From assembly GCF_003286085.1 (NCBI RefSeq), contig NW_020825327.1, positions 1,674,001-1,738,000 of the forward strand: a DNA stretch of 64,000 nucleotides, in the 5' to 3' direction. Positions 1-11,134 of this stretch are shown in pieces. This DNA is from Drosophila persimilis. Its lineage: Eukaryota; Arthropoda; Insecta; Diptera; Drosophilidae. Numbering within the stretch: the stretch's first letter is position 1; every line of letters begins with the position of its first letter. A program made the position numbers and the translations under genes. The notes beneath the pieces were generated by a model. The model had not been told where the DNA came from and searched no databases. It saw only the letters and a list, made by a program, of their open reading frames with translations.

Positions 1-2
1 GA

Positions 3-3000
3 AAACTGGAGCGTAATCCTACACTCAAGGAGCGGTATTCCGCCTTTATGAGGGAGTACATTGATTTGCATCATATGCACCAAGTCAACCCTGATTCCCG
101 TAGTCTCTGCAAATATTTCTTGCCTCATCACTGTGTCCTAAAGGAGGACAGTACGACGACAAAACTCCGTGTCGTTTTCGATGGATCCGCAGCTACATCA
201 ACTGGATATTCTCTAAATGATGTGATGATGACAGGCCCTGTTATTCAGCCTGCATTGTTTAACATATTGATTCGCTTTCGAACATATCCAGTCGCTCTCA
301 CTGGGGACATTTGTAAAATGTACCGCTGCGTACGAGTGTCTCCACCCGACAATTTGTATCAGTGCATACTATGGCGAGATTCCATCGAGTCCGAGGTTCA
401 AGTCTAAACATTAGACACCGTCACATACGGGACGAAGGCTGCATCATTTTTAGCGGTCCGCGCAATGCACCAGCTGGCCATCGACGAGGGTGAGTCCTAC
501 CCTCTCGGCTCAGCTGCTCTGCGGCAGGAGTTTTACGTGGATGACCTTATTTCGGGCGGTAATTCGCTCGCACAAGTCATGGACAAGATGCACCAAACAT
601 CAGCTTTACTGTCCCGTGGTAATTTTAAACTTAGGAAATGGTGCTCCAGTCACCAGGAAGTACTTGAGGGAACCCCTGAAGATGACATAGAGAAGTTCCT
701 AAAGTTTAATGATGGAAGCGACATAGCCAAAACTCTCGGCTTAGCGTGGGACCCTGCTTCGGATCAGCTGCTTTTTGCCTTGTCCGCACTGGACACAACC
801 TCAAAGCCATCAAAGCGGTCGGTTTTATCTACGATTGCGCGGTTCTACGACCCTCTTGGATTGATAAATCCAGTCATTGTCAGGTGCAAAATCTTCCTTC
901 AGCAGCTTTGGAGAGAAAATTTGGATTGGGATGAAAGCCTACCCTCAGCGTTGCATTCAACTTGGATGGACTTGAGAAATAGTTTGGCAAGCATTTCTCG
1001 GATCTCATTTCCTCGCTTGGTTCTTCGTTCTAGTGTGGCTACAGAAGTTCACGGATTCTGTGATGCCAGCTTAGAAGCATATGGCGCTTGCGTGTATGTC
1101 GTGTCCAGGGAAGCCCAGTCTTCGAGCCACGTTTTGTGCTCAAAGTCGCGAGTGGCGCCGCTAAAGACTATATCGATTCCTAAGCTGGAATTAAGTGGAG
1201 CCCATTTACTTGCGAAAATCATGCAGAATGTAAAGGACATGGGAATCTTTACAGGTCGGTTCTATTGCTGGTCGGATTCGTCAACAGCATTATCTTAGAT
1301 TAGGGACGAGCCAGCTAAATTTCAAGTTTTCGTGGCAAATCGAGTGGCATCAATTCAGGAGTTGACGGCAGCCATGGAATGGCACTATGTTCCCACATCT
1401 TTAAATCCTGCTGATATTCTCTCGAGAGGCTCGCTTCCCAACCATCTTATCCAGTCAGAGCTATGGTTTCACGGCCCATCCTTTTTGCTAGGCTCCAAGG
1501 ATAAGTGGCCTGTATCTCCATCTAACAACATAGCAACTTTGGAGCTTCGCAAGAGAGGATTGCTAATCACGTCTCCACATGCCGATCTCACGTCCGGATG
1601 CAAATTTGCGAATTCATTCTTTCGCATGCAGCGCACATTCGCCTACATGCATAAATTTATACATCGTCTTAGGCATCCAGGACTCACCGTTTCTGATATT
1701 CGGCAAGGAACGCATCTTCCAATTGGCAAATTTGTGGATGGACATAAAGGAGATTCGGCGCAATGGTCAAGTCATGAAATCCAGTTCTATTAGTTCGCTC
1801 AACCCGTTCATCGATCATTCTGGACTACTTAGAGTTGGAGGTCGTCTTGGCAACTCATCGCTAGGATTTGACGCTCAGCACCCGCTCATTCTGCCAAAGG
1901 AACATTCCATTACCCTTGCGCTGATAAGATATTATCATGAAAGAAACCTCCATGCCGGACCTCGCGCCTTGCTATCCAAAATTCGGCTGGAATATTGGCC
2001 CATTGGAGGTGTTAAGGCAGTGTCAAGGGTCGTCAGCAGATGTGTGAGATGCTTCAGGACTAGGCCGCGCATGGTCGAACACATCATGGGAGACCTACCT
2101 AAGGAACGTTTGGAAGGATCTCGAGCTTTTGAAGTCACTAGAGTTGATTACTGTGGACCTTTTTTCTACCGATCAGAAATCCACACAAGGCCTCCGATCA
2201 AGTGCTACATTAGCGTATTCATCTGCTTCACTTCTAAGGCTATACACATGGAGCTCGTAAAGGATTTGACCACCGCATCGTTTCTAGGCGCACTAAAGCG
2301 TTTTACTTCCACTCGAGGAAGGCCAAGTCAAATTTGGTCGGACAATGCGACAAACTTCGTTGGGGCCAAGAACGAGCTTCTGGAGCTAAAGAAGCTCTGT
2401 CTGAGCGAACCGCATATGAAGGAGGTCCACGAATCCTGCTTGGCTGACTCGATCGACTGGCGTTTCATCCCACCTCGCTCTCCGCATTTTGGCGGGTTGT
2501 GGGAAGCGGCCGTGAAGACCGCAAAATATCACCTGTACCGCTCAGTTGGACCATCTGTGCTTAGCTTCGACGAGCTGCGCACTCTGATCTGTCAGATCAC
2601 TGCAATTGTTAACTCTCGCCCTTTGCTCTCGCTTTCAGAAAATCCTGATGATTTAGACGTTTTGACTCCTGCTCATCTGCTTTTAGGCGGCCCCCATGAG
2701 CAAATCCTCGAGCCTGACCTAACGAAGCTGAACTACAATCGTCTGGATGGCTGGCAGCGGGTCACCCAACTACAACAAATATTTTGGAGCCGTTGGCGCG
2801 AAGTGGCGTACCCCCGCGCAACGCAAGAACGACCTCGTTCTGGTGAAGGACGAAAATCTTCCTCCAATGCGTTGGCCACTGGCTAGAGTGGTCGATGTCG
2901 TTTTCGGCAAGGACGGAGTGTGTCGCGTCGCTGACCTGAAGACATCCTCAGGAAACATCAGGAGGGCCGTCACTCGGCTATGTTTGCTGCCCCTTAAGGA

Positions 3001-3058
3001 ATCTGTTGAGAGACTAGCTCCCAACGGGGGGAGTATGTTCGGGCCAGCCGCTGAATAA
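3..3058 (+). pseudogene. BEL-A pol (RT, RNase H, integrase), broken
   Basis: Pol normally copies element RNA and integrates the DNA. The frame is open from base 3. The RT motif LRVVFDGS lies near 160-185 and the catalytic YVDD at 534-545. RNase H follows (FCDASLEAYGACVYV near 1058-1102; YCWSDSS near 1264-1284). Integrase has the zinc-binding CVRCF and the core motifs VDYCGP, WSDNATNF and HFGGLWEAAV. Damage seen: in-frame TAA at 405-407 and TAG at 1296-1298, a frameshift near 1740 where the frame moves to the ORF ending at 2886, and another near 2810 moving to the ORF ending at 3058. These make it a non-coding relic. Confidence 0.9.
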
Positions 3059-3351
3059 TAACCGTAACTTTAACATTATTATTGTATGAGCAGAGAGAGC
3101 CGCCTATGTTGTAAAACGTTGACGTTCTGCAGAGCTGCTGCGCTCTCCCGCTAAAGGGGCTCTCTGCCGCCGCCACTTCGGCAACTACTTTGATCTGCTG
3201 CCGCCAGTTCGGCAATCACTTTGATCTAACGCCATCGTCTATAGTTTAGTTCTATGCTAACCCCTCTGCGCATTGGTTGCATATCGATCTCGCATAAAGT
3301 TTATCTGGCAATAGCAAGCAATCGGCTTCCGCTAAGCCACCAAGATTAAAT
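3036..3351 (+). repeat. 3' LTR of BEL-A
   Basis: It starts TGTTCGGGCC directly after the polypurine tract. The right edge is uncertain (3330-3356), because it passes into Polinton integrase sequence without a partner LTR in the window to align with. It is about 316 bp. Confidence 0.65.
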
Positions 3352-3802
3352 ACGAATTATAAAGTTTAACCCAAAATCTCTTTTCATTTTTGAAACACAT
3401 AGGTGCCAAAAAAGCTTGGCATCTCAAACAGTGTGTATATGTATGGTATTGCATAATGTTATTCTTTTTCATTAACTCTCCGAAGGCTACATTAAAAAAC
3501 TCCTTTCCTTGGTCAGATTGAATATTTTTAGGTTTATGTTTAGATATTTTTAATATTTTCTTCAATGCTGATAAAACATCTAAAGCAGTGTTAGACTTAA
3601 CGGGAACTGCATATGCATACTTCGAGAACGTGTCAATTACTGTCAGCAAGTACCTATATCCTTTGTTTTCCTTATAAAATGGTATCATTTCAACTAAATC
3701 GATTTGCCACGTGTCATTAATTCCCTTTTGTACGAATTTACGACGAATAAAATTTCTTCTAGCAGGCTTATGTATTTTATTAACAACTTGTTGCTTACTC
3801 AT
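3352..3802 (-). pseudogene. Polinton retroviral-type integrase, truncated
   Basis: The DDE integrase would insert the Polinton DNA. Reading from 3802 leftwards, the core begins with DTWQIDLVEM (first catalytic Asp). YRYLLTVIDTFSKYAYAVPV follows, then QSDQGKEFFN with the second Asp. The protein should go on to the catalytic Glu, but after residue about 125 it runs into scrambled frames and ends at the BEL-A LTR. The N-terminal zinc-binding part is also absent upstream of 3802. The rest may lie beyond the 5' end of BEL-A, outside the window. Assignment to the Polinton c-integrase is from the motif spacing and the capsid-gene context. Confidence 0.82.
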
Positions 3803-3997
3803 TTTTAATATAATTTTTATTTTCTATTGTTATGTTGGGATGATTGCTTATTTAAAAGTGTTTGCTTATACTCAAGAGAATCGCGTTTTATTTGATTACA
3901 CATTTTTTTGGAAATTTCAAAGCATAAACGGGTTAAATCTATTTGCACATTTATATCATAAGTACCGTCTAAATCAATCAATCAATCAATCAAATGT
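3803..3997. other. AT-rich spacer with an AATC microsatellite
   Basis: There is no coding sequence here. A perfect tetranucleotide run (AATC, about five units) occupies about 3972-3993. Confidence 0.6.
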
Positions 3998-4525
3998 TCA
4001 ACTAGACATCAAATTTTTGTAAGCCTCACACTTAGGAATAATATTATTATAGTAGAGGTATATTATTTGTTGCTTAAGTATCGTATTCCAACATAAAAAT
4101 GTGGTAAAAAAAAAGCCTAATCTTGAAAACGATCTCCAGGACTCACTATCAAATTCAATTTTATTTCCAAACTGATTTCTTATAAACACATACTGCTTAT
4201 CTGATTTTCCAAATCTAAAATTGCACTTAATTGTGGGCAATAATGGATGGTCTATAATTGATTCAGGCATCAAAAAATCATACTTATCAAGTTTCAATTG
4301 GATATACTCCTTTTATGTAACCAATTGCATCCATTCATCTTTATCTAAACCGACGAAATTGTTTTTGCTTTGCTGCATCCATATCATTGGAGTGAATTTT
4401 CTTGTAGTTGAAAAACCGCATTTAAGTTTTAAATTATGTACTACATAATATTCGAGACCGAAAATGACTTCGTGATCCTGCTTCTTTCTAGTAGACCTAA
4501 TTCTTTTTGATTGAAGCGTGTCCAT
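3998..4525 (-). pseudogene. Conserved Polinton ORF, possibly PC4-like
   Basis: This is one reading frame from ATG at 4525 to the stop at 3998, broken by a single in-frame TAA at 4313-4315 (70 + 105 residues on either side). The first part carries HEVIFGLEYYVVHNLKLKCG and FTPMIWMQQ; the second carries FDSESWRSFSRL. The DSESW-x-SF stretch resembles the end of a transcriptional coactivator p15/PC4 ssDNA-binding fold, which is only a suggestion. The ORF lies between integrase and the capsid cluster and is divergent to the ORF at 4634. Apart from the one stop and a doubtful stretch near 4110 (T-rich), the frame is preserved. Confidence 0.6.
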
Positions 4526-4574
4526 TTGGGTTGAATGCTTTTGTTAAACTAAGAACTCTTACTGAATTGGGCTG

Positions 4575-4612
4575 TATATAAAGGTGATAGGCATCAACGA
4601 CTCATTCAGTTT
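4575..4612 (+). promoter_or_regulatory. TATA box and initiator of the 4634 ORF
   Basis: TATATAAAG at 4575-4583 is followed 33 bases later by TTCAGTTTC, an arthropod-type initiator with A at 4608. The ATG comes 26 bases after it. The same TATA + TCAGT spacing is seen in front of other Polinton ORFs here (see 24752 and 25676). An overlapping minus-strand TATATA and a TTCAGT at 4561-4566 could serve the divergent gene, but their spacing of about 20 is short. Confidence 0.6.
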
Positions 4613-4633
4613 CTTAAAAAATCTCAAACCAAC

Positions 4634-4842
4634 ATGAACACAATCGACAGAAATTCAAGCGTTATAGTTGATTTTCAATATCTCTTTGGAAATAATAAAC
4701 AACTTTTTATTAAGGAATTGGCGTTTATGCAAACCGGAACAGTAACACCAAACTTCTTTCATTTCAAACCACCATATCATCTGAATGAATTGAATAATGA
4801 AATGATTAAACAACAAAATATTAATCGTCAAACCATAAATGG
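4634..4842 (+). pseudogene. Small conserved Polinton ORF, 5' half
   Basis: The ORF starts with ATG at 4634 behind a TATA/initiator promoter. It contains FQYLFGNNKQLFIKELAF and FHFKPPYHL, a pattern found in unassigned small Polinton/insect proteins. BEL-B interrupts it after 4842. Dropping the insert and one copy of the AATGG duplication, the frame continues at 10783 to the stop at 10976-10978, giving 134 codons without any other lesion (209 + 196 = 405 bases). The function is unknown. Confidence 0.65.
4838..4842. repeat. Target-site duplication AATGG, left copy
   Basis: AATGG directly left of BEL-B matches AATGG at 10778-10782 directly right of it. A 5-bp duplication is normal for BEL/Pao integration. 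Confidence 0.8.
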
Positions 4843-5236
4843 TATTGCCGCGCCGGGCAACGCCTCCAAATCTGGGGCCGTACGTTTGATAAGCCTCCCG
4901 TGTTCAGTAGGCCTCCCGTGGTTTTGTTATTCAAATCGGTTTTATTCGTTTGTTTGTTTCATTCATTTATTCATTTACAATGTCGGGCGGGTGTTAAACT
5001 ACGGGGCTAGACCTAAAAAACTTGTACCGCTTCCGTGAACTTTTTCCGCTGCCTTTGTTTTCGTTCTTCCTTTTCCTTGCCTATATCTGCCGTTCGCCCT
5101 GATTAACCCTTCGCTCGGCGCTGTTAATGTTTGTGCTGTTAAGCGCAGTGATATTTAGGGCTGTTAGGCGCAGTGATATTCAGGACTGTTAGGCGCATTG
5201 ATATTTAGAGCTGCCGCTGCGGTTTCTGCCGTAACA
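4843..5236 (-). repeat. 3' LTR of BEL-B (394 bp)
   Basis: On the minus strand it runs from TGTTACGGCAG at 5236 to GGCAATA at 4843. It follows the purine tract GGGGGGAA (plus-strand complement at 5237-5244). It holds three 25-bp tandem units at 5136-5160, 5161-5185 and 5186-5210 (CTGTTAGGCGCAGTGATATT type). It has about 20 bp near 4979-4998 that the other LTR lacks. Confidence 0.88.
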
Positions 5237-7437
5237 TTCCCCCCTTCGCAAACTTCGTCGCTTGTCGTGATGTTTGCCAAACTTCTGGTTACGCCTTGAT
5301 CCATTAGTGGGTTCGTTGTCCTCACGTCTAACTTGGCCAGTTTAACTATTGGCCGAGTTAGCAGTCCAGATGCAGTGCGGATCACCGCGCTTCGGGCGAT
5401 CCCGTCCTTGGCTACTCGAAGGTCCATGATGACGCCTTTCCTCCACTGCACCTTGGGGCTTGTTTCGTCCGCTAGAACCACGACGTCTCCGAGTTGGATA
5501 GGGTTGGTTGGGGGTCCATGCCATTTGGTTCGTGTCGTCAGGCACGGTAGGTACTCCTTCAGCCATCGTTTTCTAAAGCTGTCCACGATCTGCCCTGCAA
5601 TGCGAAAACTCTTACCAAGCATAGCTCCTATTGCGCTGCTGTCGCTCTTTGCTGACATCGAGCTGGTCTCTGCTCTCACAAAGTGATTCGGTGTAAGTAC
5701 GTCGGCTTCCGGACACTCCAACGGCACGTAAGTCAGGGGTCGGGAATTTAGCATATTTTCTATCCTTGCTAGTGCTGTTCTCAGCACTGGTTCTTGTACG
5801 TGCGTCTCCTCTAATATTTCGGCTAGTATGGATTTCACCGATCTGATCATTCTTTCCCACGCACCTCCCATGTGGGGTGCTCCTGGGGGTATGAAGGACC
5901 ATTCTATTTGCGGGTACTTGGTTTCCAGTTCGTTCGGTAGAATTCTTTCAATTTCTTCTCGTAGTAAGCGGCTGGCTCCTCGGAAGTTCGTCCCGTTGTC
6001 CGACACGATTCTCTTGGGGACTCCTCGACGGGCTACGAACATTTTTAATGTTAGCATGAAGGCGTCTGTTGACAGGGAGTTTGCCAGCTCGATGTGTACT
6101 GCTCGCACGGTGAGGCACGTGAATAGTACTCCCCATCGTTTCTCGCGTCGTCTTCCTACGTTTACCTCCAGTGGTCCGAAGTAGTCGATACCTGTGTTTG
6201 TGAATGGCAATTCGTTGATTGCTAGCCTCTCTGGTGGTAGGCTTCCCATCTCCGGTGCCTCCGGAAGCGCTCTTTTATTGCGACATCTTTGGCAGGTTTT
6301 CGCTACGGCGCGAACTCTTGCTCGCAGTCCTGGTATGTGGTACAGTTGTCGCATCTCGTTGACGACGATCTCAGTAAGCTGATGCTGAAACTTCCGATGG
6401 AAATAATCAATGAGAAGATTAGTGACGTTATGTCCTCCGGGTAGAATTACTGGCCGTTTCAGGTTCCTCGTTATGCCGATCGACTTATCTATGCGGCCGC
6501 GTATTCTCAGTACGCCTGTTTCATCGAGGTACGGCGATAATTTGTAGATCGAACTTTTCTTACTCACGATTCTTCCTTGTCGTAGAAGAGCCATTTCTTC
6601 AGAGTAAGCCTCTTCTTGGACCATCCGGTATATAACGATGTTGACATCTTCCATGTTGCGAAAGCGTGCGGCTAAATTTGCCTCCTCTGATGCGAAATCT
6701 CTTTTGCGTATTTTGTCCAGAAATCTCATCACGCATCTCAGGGCTCCTGTGAACTTTTCCCATTTGCTAAAGCGACATACATTTGGGATTATGCTACTCA
6801 GCCTTGATGGCGGTTTCGGCGTATCTGTCCATTCGTGTACGTGTATCCGTTCCAGATTACTCGAGTTAAGCTGTGTAGTTGGCCAGTGTTCTTCCTCGTC
6901 AAATAGGAACGGCGGACCGGAGAACCATCTCGCTTCCGGTTGGAAACTCGACTCTTTGGTCCACTTCGTTCCATCGTCTGCTACGTTCAGAGCGCATGGA
7001 ACCCATTTCCATTCTGATATGTCCGAGGTTTCCAAGATCTCTCCAATTCGGAGCGCAACGAAGTGATGGTACTTTCGGGCGTCTGAACATATCCAATACA
7101 ACACGTTCTTGGAGTCGGTCCAAAAAACACGTCGCTTGACCTCGACGGAGAGCTCCTGTGTTATGAGTTTAGCTAGTCGTAGGCCGAGGATCGCTGCCAT
7201 AAGCTCCATCCTGGGAATCGAGATTGGTTTCAATGGTGCCACTCTTGTCTTGGATGCGAGAAGTGTGCATCTGACTTCTCCTCTTTGTTCGATCCTTATG
7301 TAGACGACGGCTGCAAAGGCGTTTATGCTCGCGTCTGTAAAGATGTGTAATTGGATATTAGATGTTTCTTTCGTTAGACCGAGATATCGTGGGACCCTTA
7401 ATTCTTCGATGTTTTGTAGTTGCCGTGCCCATATCAT
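5164..7437 (-). pseudogene. BEL-B pol: RNase H, peptidase A17 region and integrase
   Basis: The frame is 757 residues. RNase H residues are in FTDASINAFAAVVYI and VFWTDSKNVLYWI. The integrase zinc-binding HHCC ends in CQRCRN. The core motifs are TGIDYFGPL (Asp), VSDNGTNF (Asp) and HMGGAWERMI (Glu), so the DDE triad is complete. The reading frame is the same as the RT block at 7459 and is separated from it only by an in-frame TAA at 7456-7458. The C-terminus reads about 70 bases into the 3' LTR. Integrase itself looks undamaged. Confidence 0.88.
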
Positions 7438-7455
7438 CCAACGTTGACGTTCGCT

Positions 7456-9250
7456 TTATTCGACCTGTTCATCCCAGCCTACGGCCAACCTCCACACGTC
7501 CTGCAGTATTATCTTTGCCTGTATAATATAGAACCCCAATAGTCCTAAGGGATCGAAGATGGTCATGACTGTACGTAGAATTGACCGCTTCGTCACAGTT
7601 TTCGTTTCGTCGTATATGTCATTCGGAAACTTATTGACGAAGGTGAAGTAATCATTCCTTGGATGCCACCACATACCAAGCACTCGTTCTCGTCTTGTCG
7701 AGTCCGTCATCTCGATGGGTCGTTCTTGATGATCTCCATCTCCTGAGAGCGCTCTCATCACGGTGCTCGAGTTAGATATCCATCCTCTCATCTCGAAGCC
7801 TCCTTCTTTGTGTATGTTCCTCACTGCCAGCGCTAGACGGACCATTTCGTCTTCTGAGTCACAGCTTTGGAGACAGTCATCCACAAAGGTGATACGAAGT
7901 ATGGCCTCTACTTCCTCTCTTTGTTCCTTGATGAACCTTTCTGCGTTCCTATCTCTCACGTAGGTCGCTGCTGCTGGGGAACAAGAAGCACCAAAGGTCA
8001 TTACGCTCATTACGTACCTATCCGGTTCTCGACTGGTGTCACCATATCTCCAGAGAAACTGCTGTGAGCTTTGATCCTCCGAACGTATCCTAACCTGGTG
8101 AAACATTTCTCTGATATCTCCGCAGATGCCAATAGACTTCTCTCGAAAGCGCGATATTACTCCTACCAGCGATGGCAATTGGTCGGGGCCCTTTAGAAGC
8201 ATTGAATTAAGAGCGATGCCTTCCACTTTGGCTGCTGCATCCCATACGAGTCTTGGTTTGCCTTTGTTCGGGTTCTTGGTCACGAATACGGGCAGATACC
8301 AGGAGCGTTTGCCTTCGACCATTTCTTCTTTTTTGAGTTTTCGGACGTAGCCGATGTCTTCGTACCTCTTAATCTGTTCGTTTACGAACTCTCGTAGCAC
8401 CTTATCGCGTGTCATACGAGATTCTAGGCACCGAAGTCGTCGCATTGCCATCTCTCTGGAAGAAGGAAGTTCCACGTTGTCGTACCGCCAGAGAAGTCCT
8501 GTCTCCCATCTCTTCATTTCGCTGCTAAACCTCGTGGAATTTTCCAGTATTGTTTTTGCTCTTTCGTCCTCTTTGGACCTGAGTGTGCTCTTCGCCATGT
8601 TTATGCCAACCGCGTCTAATGAGAAACTCTCTTTTACAAGAGTGTCCAGCTGTGGGTGTTTATTACATTCGCATACGTGCATTACCCGCGGACTCGCTGG
8701 CCCGTCGCCCTTTCTGCGGCCATAAACAGACCACCCCAACCTGGACTTGGCGGCGATAAATTCGGAATTCTCGCGTTCTTTGACAGTCAGTGGCACTCCA
8801 AGTTTCACGTTGTCCAATCCGATGATCAATGACGCTCTCACGTCCTTGTAGCTGAGTATCGGTAGCTTTTCCAGGTGCGAATGGGATTTTAGGATTGAGT
8901 CGTCCAGCGTCTGCTTCGGCAGATCCAGGTTTTTTACTGTTCTCACGTTTTGAAGCGTGAATCTGCGAGCCACATTGTCCCTTTGAGAGACCGCCAGGCT
9001 TATCCATTTGGATTGAGATTCTCTCTGTGATGTCTCCGGTCCAGCGTAACGAAACTCGCCCGAGGGGCCATTGAGACCTAGTTTTTCCGTTATCTCCGTC
9101 TCGATCGGGGTAGAGGTGGATCATTCGTCTATCAGTGCGAAGACTTGCATTTGGACGTTTGGTCCATACAATATTAAGGGGAAATATCTAAGCAACGCGG
9201 CTTCGTTGTGCGTCGTGTGTAGTACCGTAGTTTTCCTTTGTCCTAATCTA
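7456..9250 (-). pseudogene. BEL-B pol: protease and reverse transcriptase
   Basis: From about 9250 leftwards the frame encodes a retropepsin-like segment where the active-site D-x-G is hit: FALIDE is followed by TGA at 9121-9123 in place of Gly. The frame then runs open through PR and RT for about 550 codons. RT shows LVWDAAAKVEG, a CGDIREMFHQV block and the catalytic box as FVDD (ITFVDDCLQ) instead of the usual YVDD. It ends at TAA 7456-7458, directly before the RNase H block in the same frame. Two nonsense changes thus break an otherwise readable pol. Confidence 0.85.
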
Positions 9251-9402
9251 CCCTAGAACTTTGCTGGTTACTGTTGTAAAGAAGAAAATTATGCTTTCTC
9301 GAGCATCCAATGTACGAGCATATGTTGACTTACAGAGCCTGATAAAGTTTTTGCCAAGGCACCTTCAGCATAGCCTTTTTTCTCGGACGAAGTTCCATCT
9401 AG

Positions 9403-10132
9403 CTAATCCTTTAACTCCAGCAACTGCTTACAGTCCTCCAATTTGTGGGTCCCATTGCACCTACGGCAGGGCGGTTGTGCGCTACTATCATTGTGCACCA
9501 TAAGCAGGACTCTTGGATTATTCTGCTTCGTGCAGACTTCTTTCTCGGATGCTACTGGCATCACGGTGCTTTCGCAAGATGCTGCTCGGAATAGCCAGTC
9601 GTCGAAAACTGCAATATTCATCCTCGGAAGTCCAGCGCTTTATCTGGGCCAATCCAGTTTCAAGTCGAATGGGAGTTTCTCCACAAGATCACGAAGTAAT
9701 ATTGGGTCGTTCAGATAGGCGGACAGTCCTATCGCGTCGACACTGTCACGATAATTTTGCACCGAAAGCACCAGGCGCACTAGGGTGTGATATGTAGCCA
9801 CTGGTCGGCCATATAGCATTCGAAGAGTCTCGATGGCTAGTCGAGCTGTTGCTGACAAGCATATCTCCACCCCCGCTGGCGCGACCGCTTCATTACTCCT
9901 ATACGCGTACGGGTCCGATATATTTCGACTCGTACTTGGGTAGTCGGGGCGGATTCAGCCCCCAATCCACGTTGCTTCCGTGGGTCCTGACATGTGGACT
10001 CCGGTCCAGTTGGGAACTGCTCTGTCCCAGCCTCCGTTGGTTACCGTGTAGCTCATGAGGTCTCCTGCTTAAGGCAGTCTGGAATGCGTCGAGATGGGGA
10101 TAATGAACGCCTTTATTTCTCCTAATCCACAC
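9403..10132 (-). pseudogene. BEL-B gag, fragmented
   Basis: Short frames carry gag-like sequence: 9640-9870 (77 codons with the stop; NDPILLRDLVEKLPFDLKLDW is characteristic of BEL gag) and 9403-9621 with a CCHC-like knuckle (CRRCNGTHKLEDC). The N-terminal part near 9899-10132 is not in one frame. Frameshifts separate all pieces, so no complete gag is made. Confidence 0.65.
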
Positions 10133-10402
10133 GGGGTCTCACCGCCAGATTCCGACTGCTGACCTTTGACGCCGTCCATTTTACTCCGGTGTCTTTTTTG
10201 TACAGTCCTGGTTTGTGGTTATACACGAACCACGTGTCGCTCGAATGTAAGAGATTAGCCTTTCTGTCCAACTGTATGAGGATATCTCACCTGCAAAGTC
10301 GAATCCCTCGTGACGCAGCTGACTGCGTCGCACGCCGATCTTCTTTCTGTCGGTCGTAATTATTCGATTTGCACTCCGTTGAGCAGGAAAAGTTTTTTAG
10401 AA
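10133..10402 (-). other. BEL-B 5' leader and gag start remnants
   Basis: This non-coding stretch lies between the gag fragments and the 5' LTR. No primer-binding site starting with TGG is obvious next to the LTR edge at 10402. Confidence 0.5.
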
Positions 10403-10777
10403 TATTGCCGCGCCGGGCAACGCCTCCAAATCTGGGGCCGTACGTTTGATAAGCCTCCCGTGTTCAGTAGGCCTCCCGTGGTTTTGTTATTCAAATCGGT
10501 TTTATTCATTTGTTTGTTTCATTCATTTATTCATTTACACTACGGGGCTAGAGCTAAAAAACTTGTACCGCTTCCGTGAACTTTTTCCGCTGCCTTTGTT
10601 TTCGTTCTTCCTTTTCCTTGCCTATATCTGCCGTTCGCCCTGATTAACCCTTTGCTCGGCGCTGTTAATGTTTGTGCTGTTAAGCGCAGTGATATTCAGG
10701 GCTGTTAGGCGCAGTGATATTTAGGACTGTTAGGCGCATTGATATTTAGAGCTGCCGCTGCGGTTTCTGCCGTAAAA
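10403..10777 (-). repeat. 5' LTR of BEL-B (375 bp)
   Basis: It matches 4843-5236 except for a 20-bp indel and scattered substitutions. The three 25-bp units recur at about 10676-10750. The terminal base C-to-A at 10776 changes the minus-strand TGTT end to TTTT. Confidence 0.88.
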
Positions 10778-10782
10778 AATGG
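10778..10782. repeat. Target-site duplication AATGG, right copy
   Basis: It pairs with 4838-4842. Confidence 0.8.
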
Positions 10783-10978
10783 ATTGGAATGGTCAGATGG
10801 TGAAATATCATATTTAAGTTTAGGTGAAATACTTTCACCACTAAATAGATTTAGCACCGTTATTGTACGTGGTGAAATTAAAAAAAAGTTTTTATCTAAG
10901 TATTTAACAAATAATATTATTGATATCGATATAGGAAAAAGTCCCACATTTTATCCAAATTTATTTTACAGACTGTAG
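10783..10978 (+). pseudogene. Small conserved Polinton ORF, 3' half
   Basis: This continues the ORF begun at 4634. It carries LEWSDGEISYLSLGEIL and ends with TAG at 10976-10978. The frame agrees with the 5' half if BEL-B and one target copy are left out. The function is unknown. Confidence 0.65.
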
Positions 10979-11134
10979 AATCCACAAAAAAATTCCTCTT
11001 GGATGTGCTCTAAATAATTTATTTAAGCTATTTGTTATCTTGGAAAATTCTAACTACACTATCTACTGTAATGGTGACTCATATGTTTAGATTTTAAGTT
11101 TATATTCAGAACTTGTAGTAACTAGTTGTTTAAA

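Larger units (their letters stand above)
1..3351 (+). mobile_element. BEL/Pao LTR retrotransposon BEL-A, 3' part
   Basis: The window opens inside the pol gene of a BEL/Pao element. Reverse transcriptase, RNase H and integrase blocks are read in that order on the + strand and are followed by a purine run (ACGGGGGGAGTA) and a TGTTCGGG start typical of a 3' LTR. The 5' LTR, gag and protease lie outside the window. The LTR runs directly into the truncated Polinton integrase gene near 3340-3356, so BEL-A probably inserted into that gene. The 5' junction and target duplication cannot be seen. Confidence 0.88.
4843..10777 (-). mobile_element. BEL/Pao LTR retrotransposon BEL-B, complete
   Basis: A 5.9-kb element has LTRs at both ends, a 5-bp AATGG target duplication and gag-pol on the minus strand. 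It sits inside the small Polinton ORF. The two LTRs differ by at least five substitutions, a 20-bp indel and a terminal base (the 5' LTR begins TTTT instead of TGTT on the minus strand), so it is older than Gypsy-C. Pol is close to intact, with two nonsense codons noted in its parts. Confidence 0.9.

Noticed and set aside
3972..3993. AATC repeat considered as a recombination or terminal repeat site
   Set aside because: It is a simple microsatellite with no partner at the other Polinton end.
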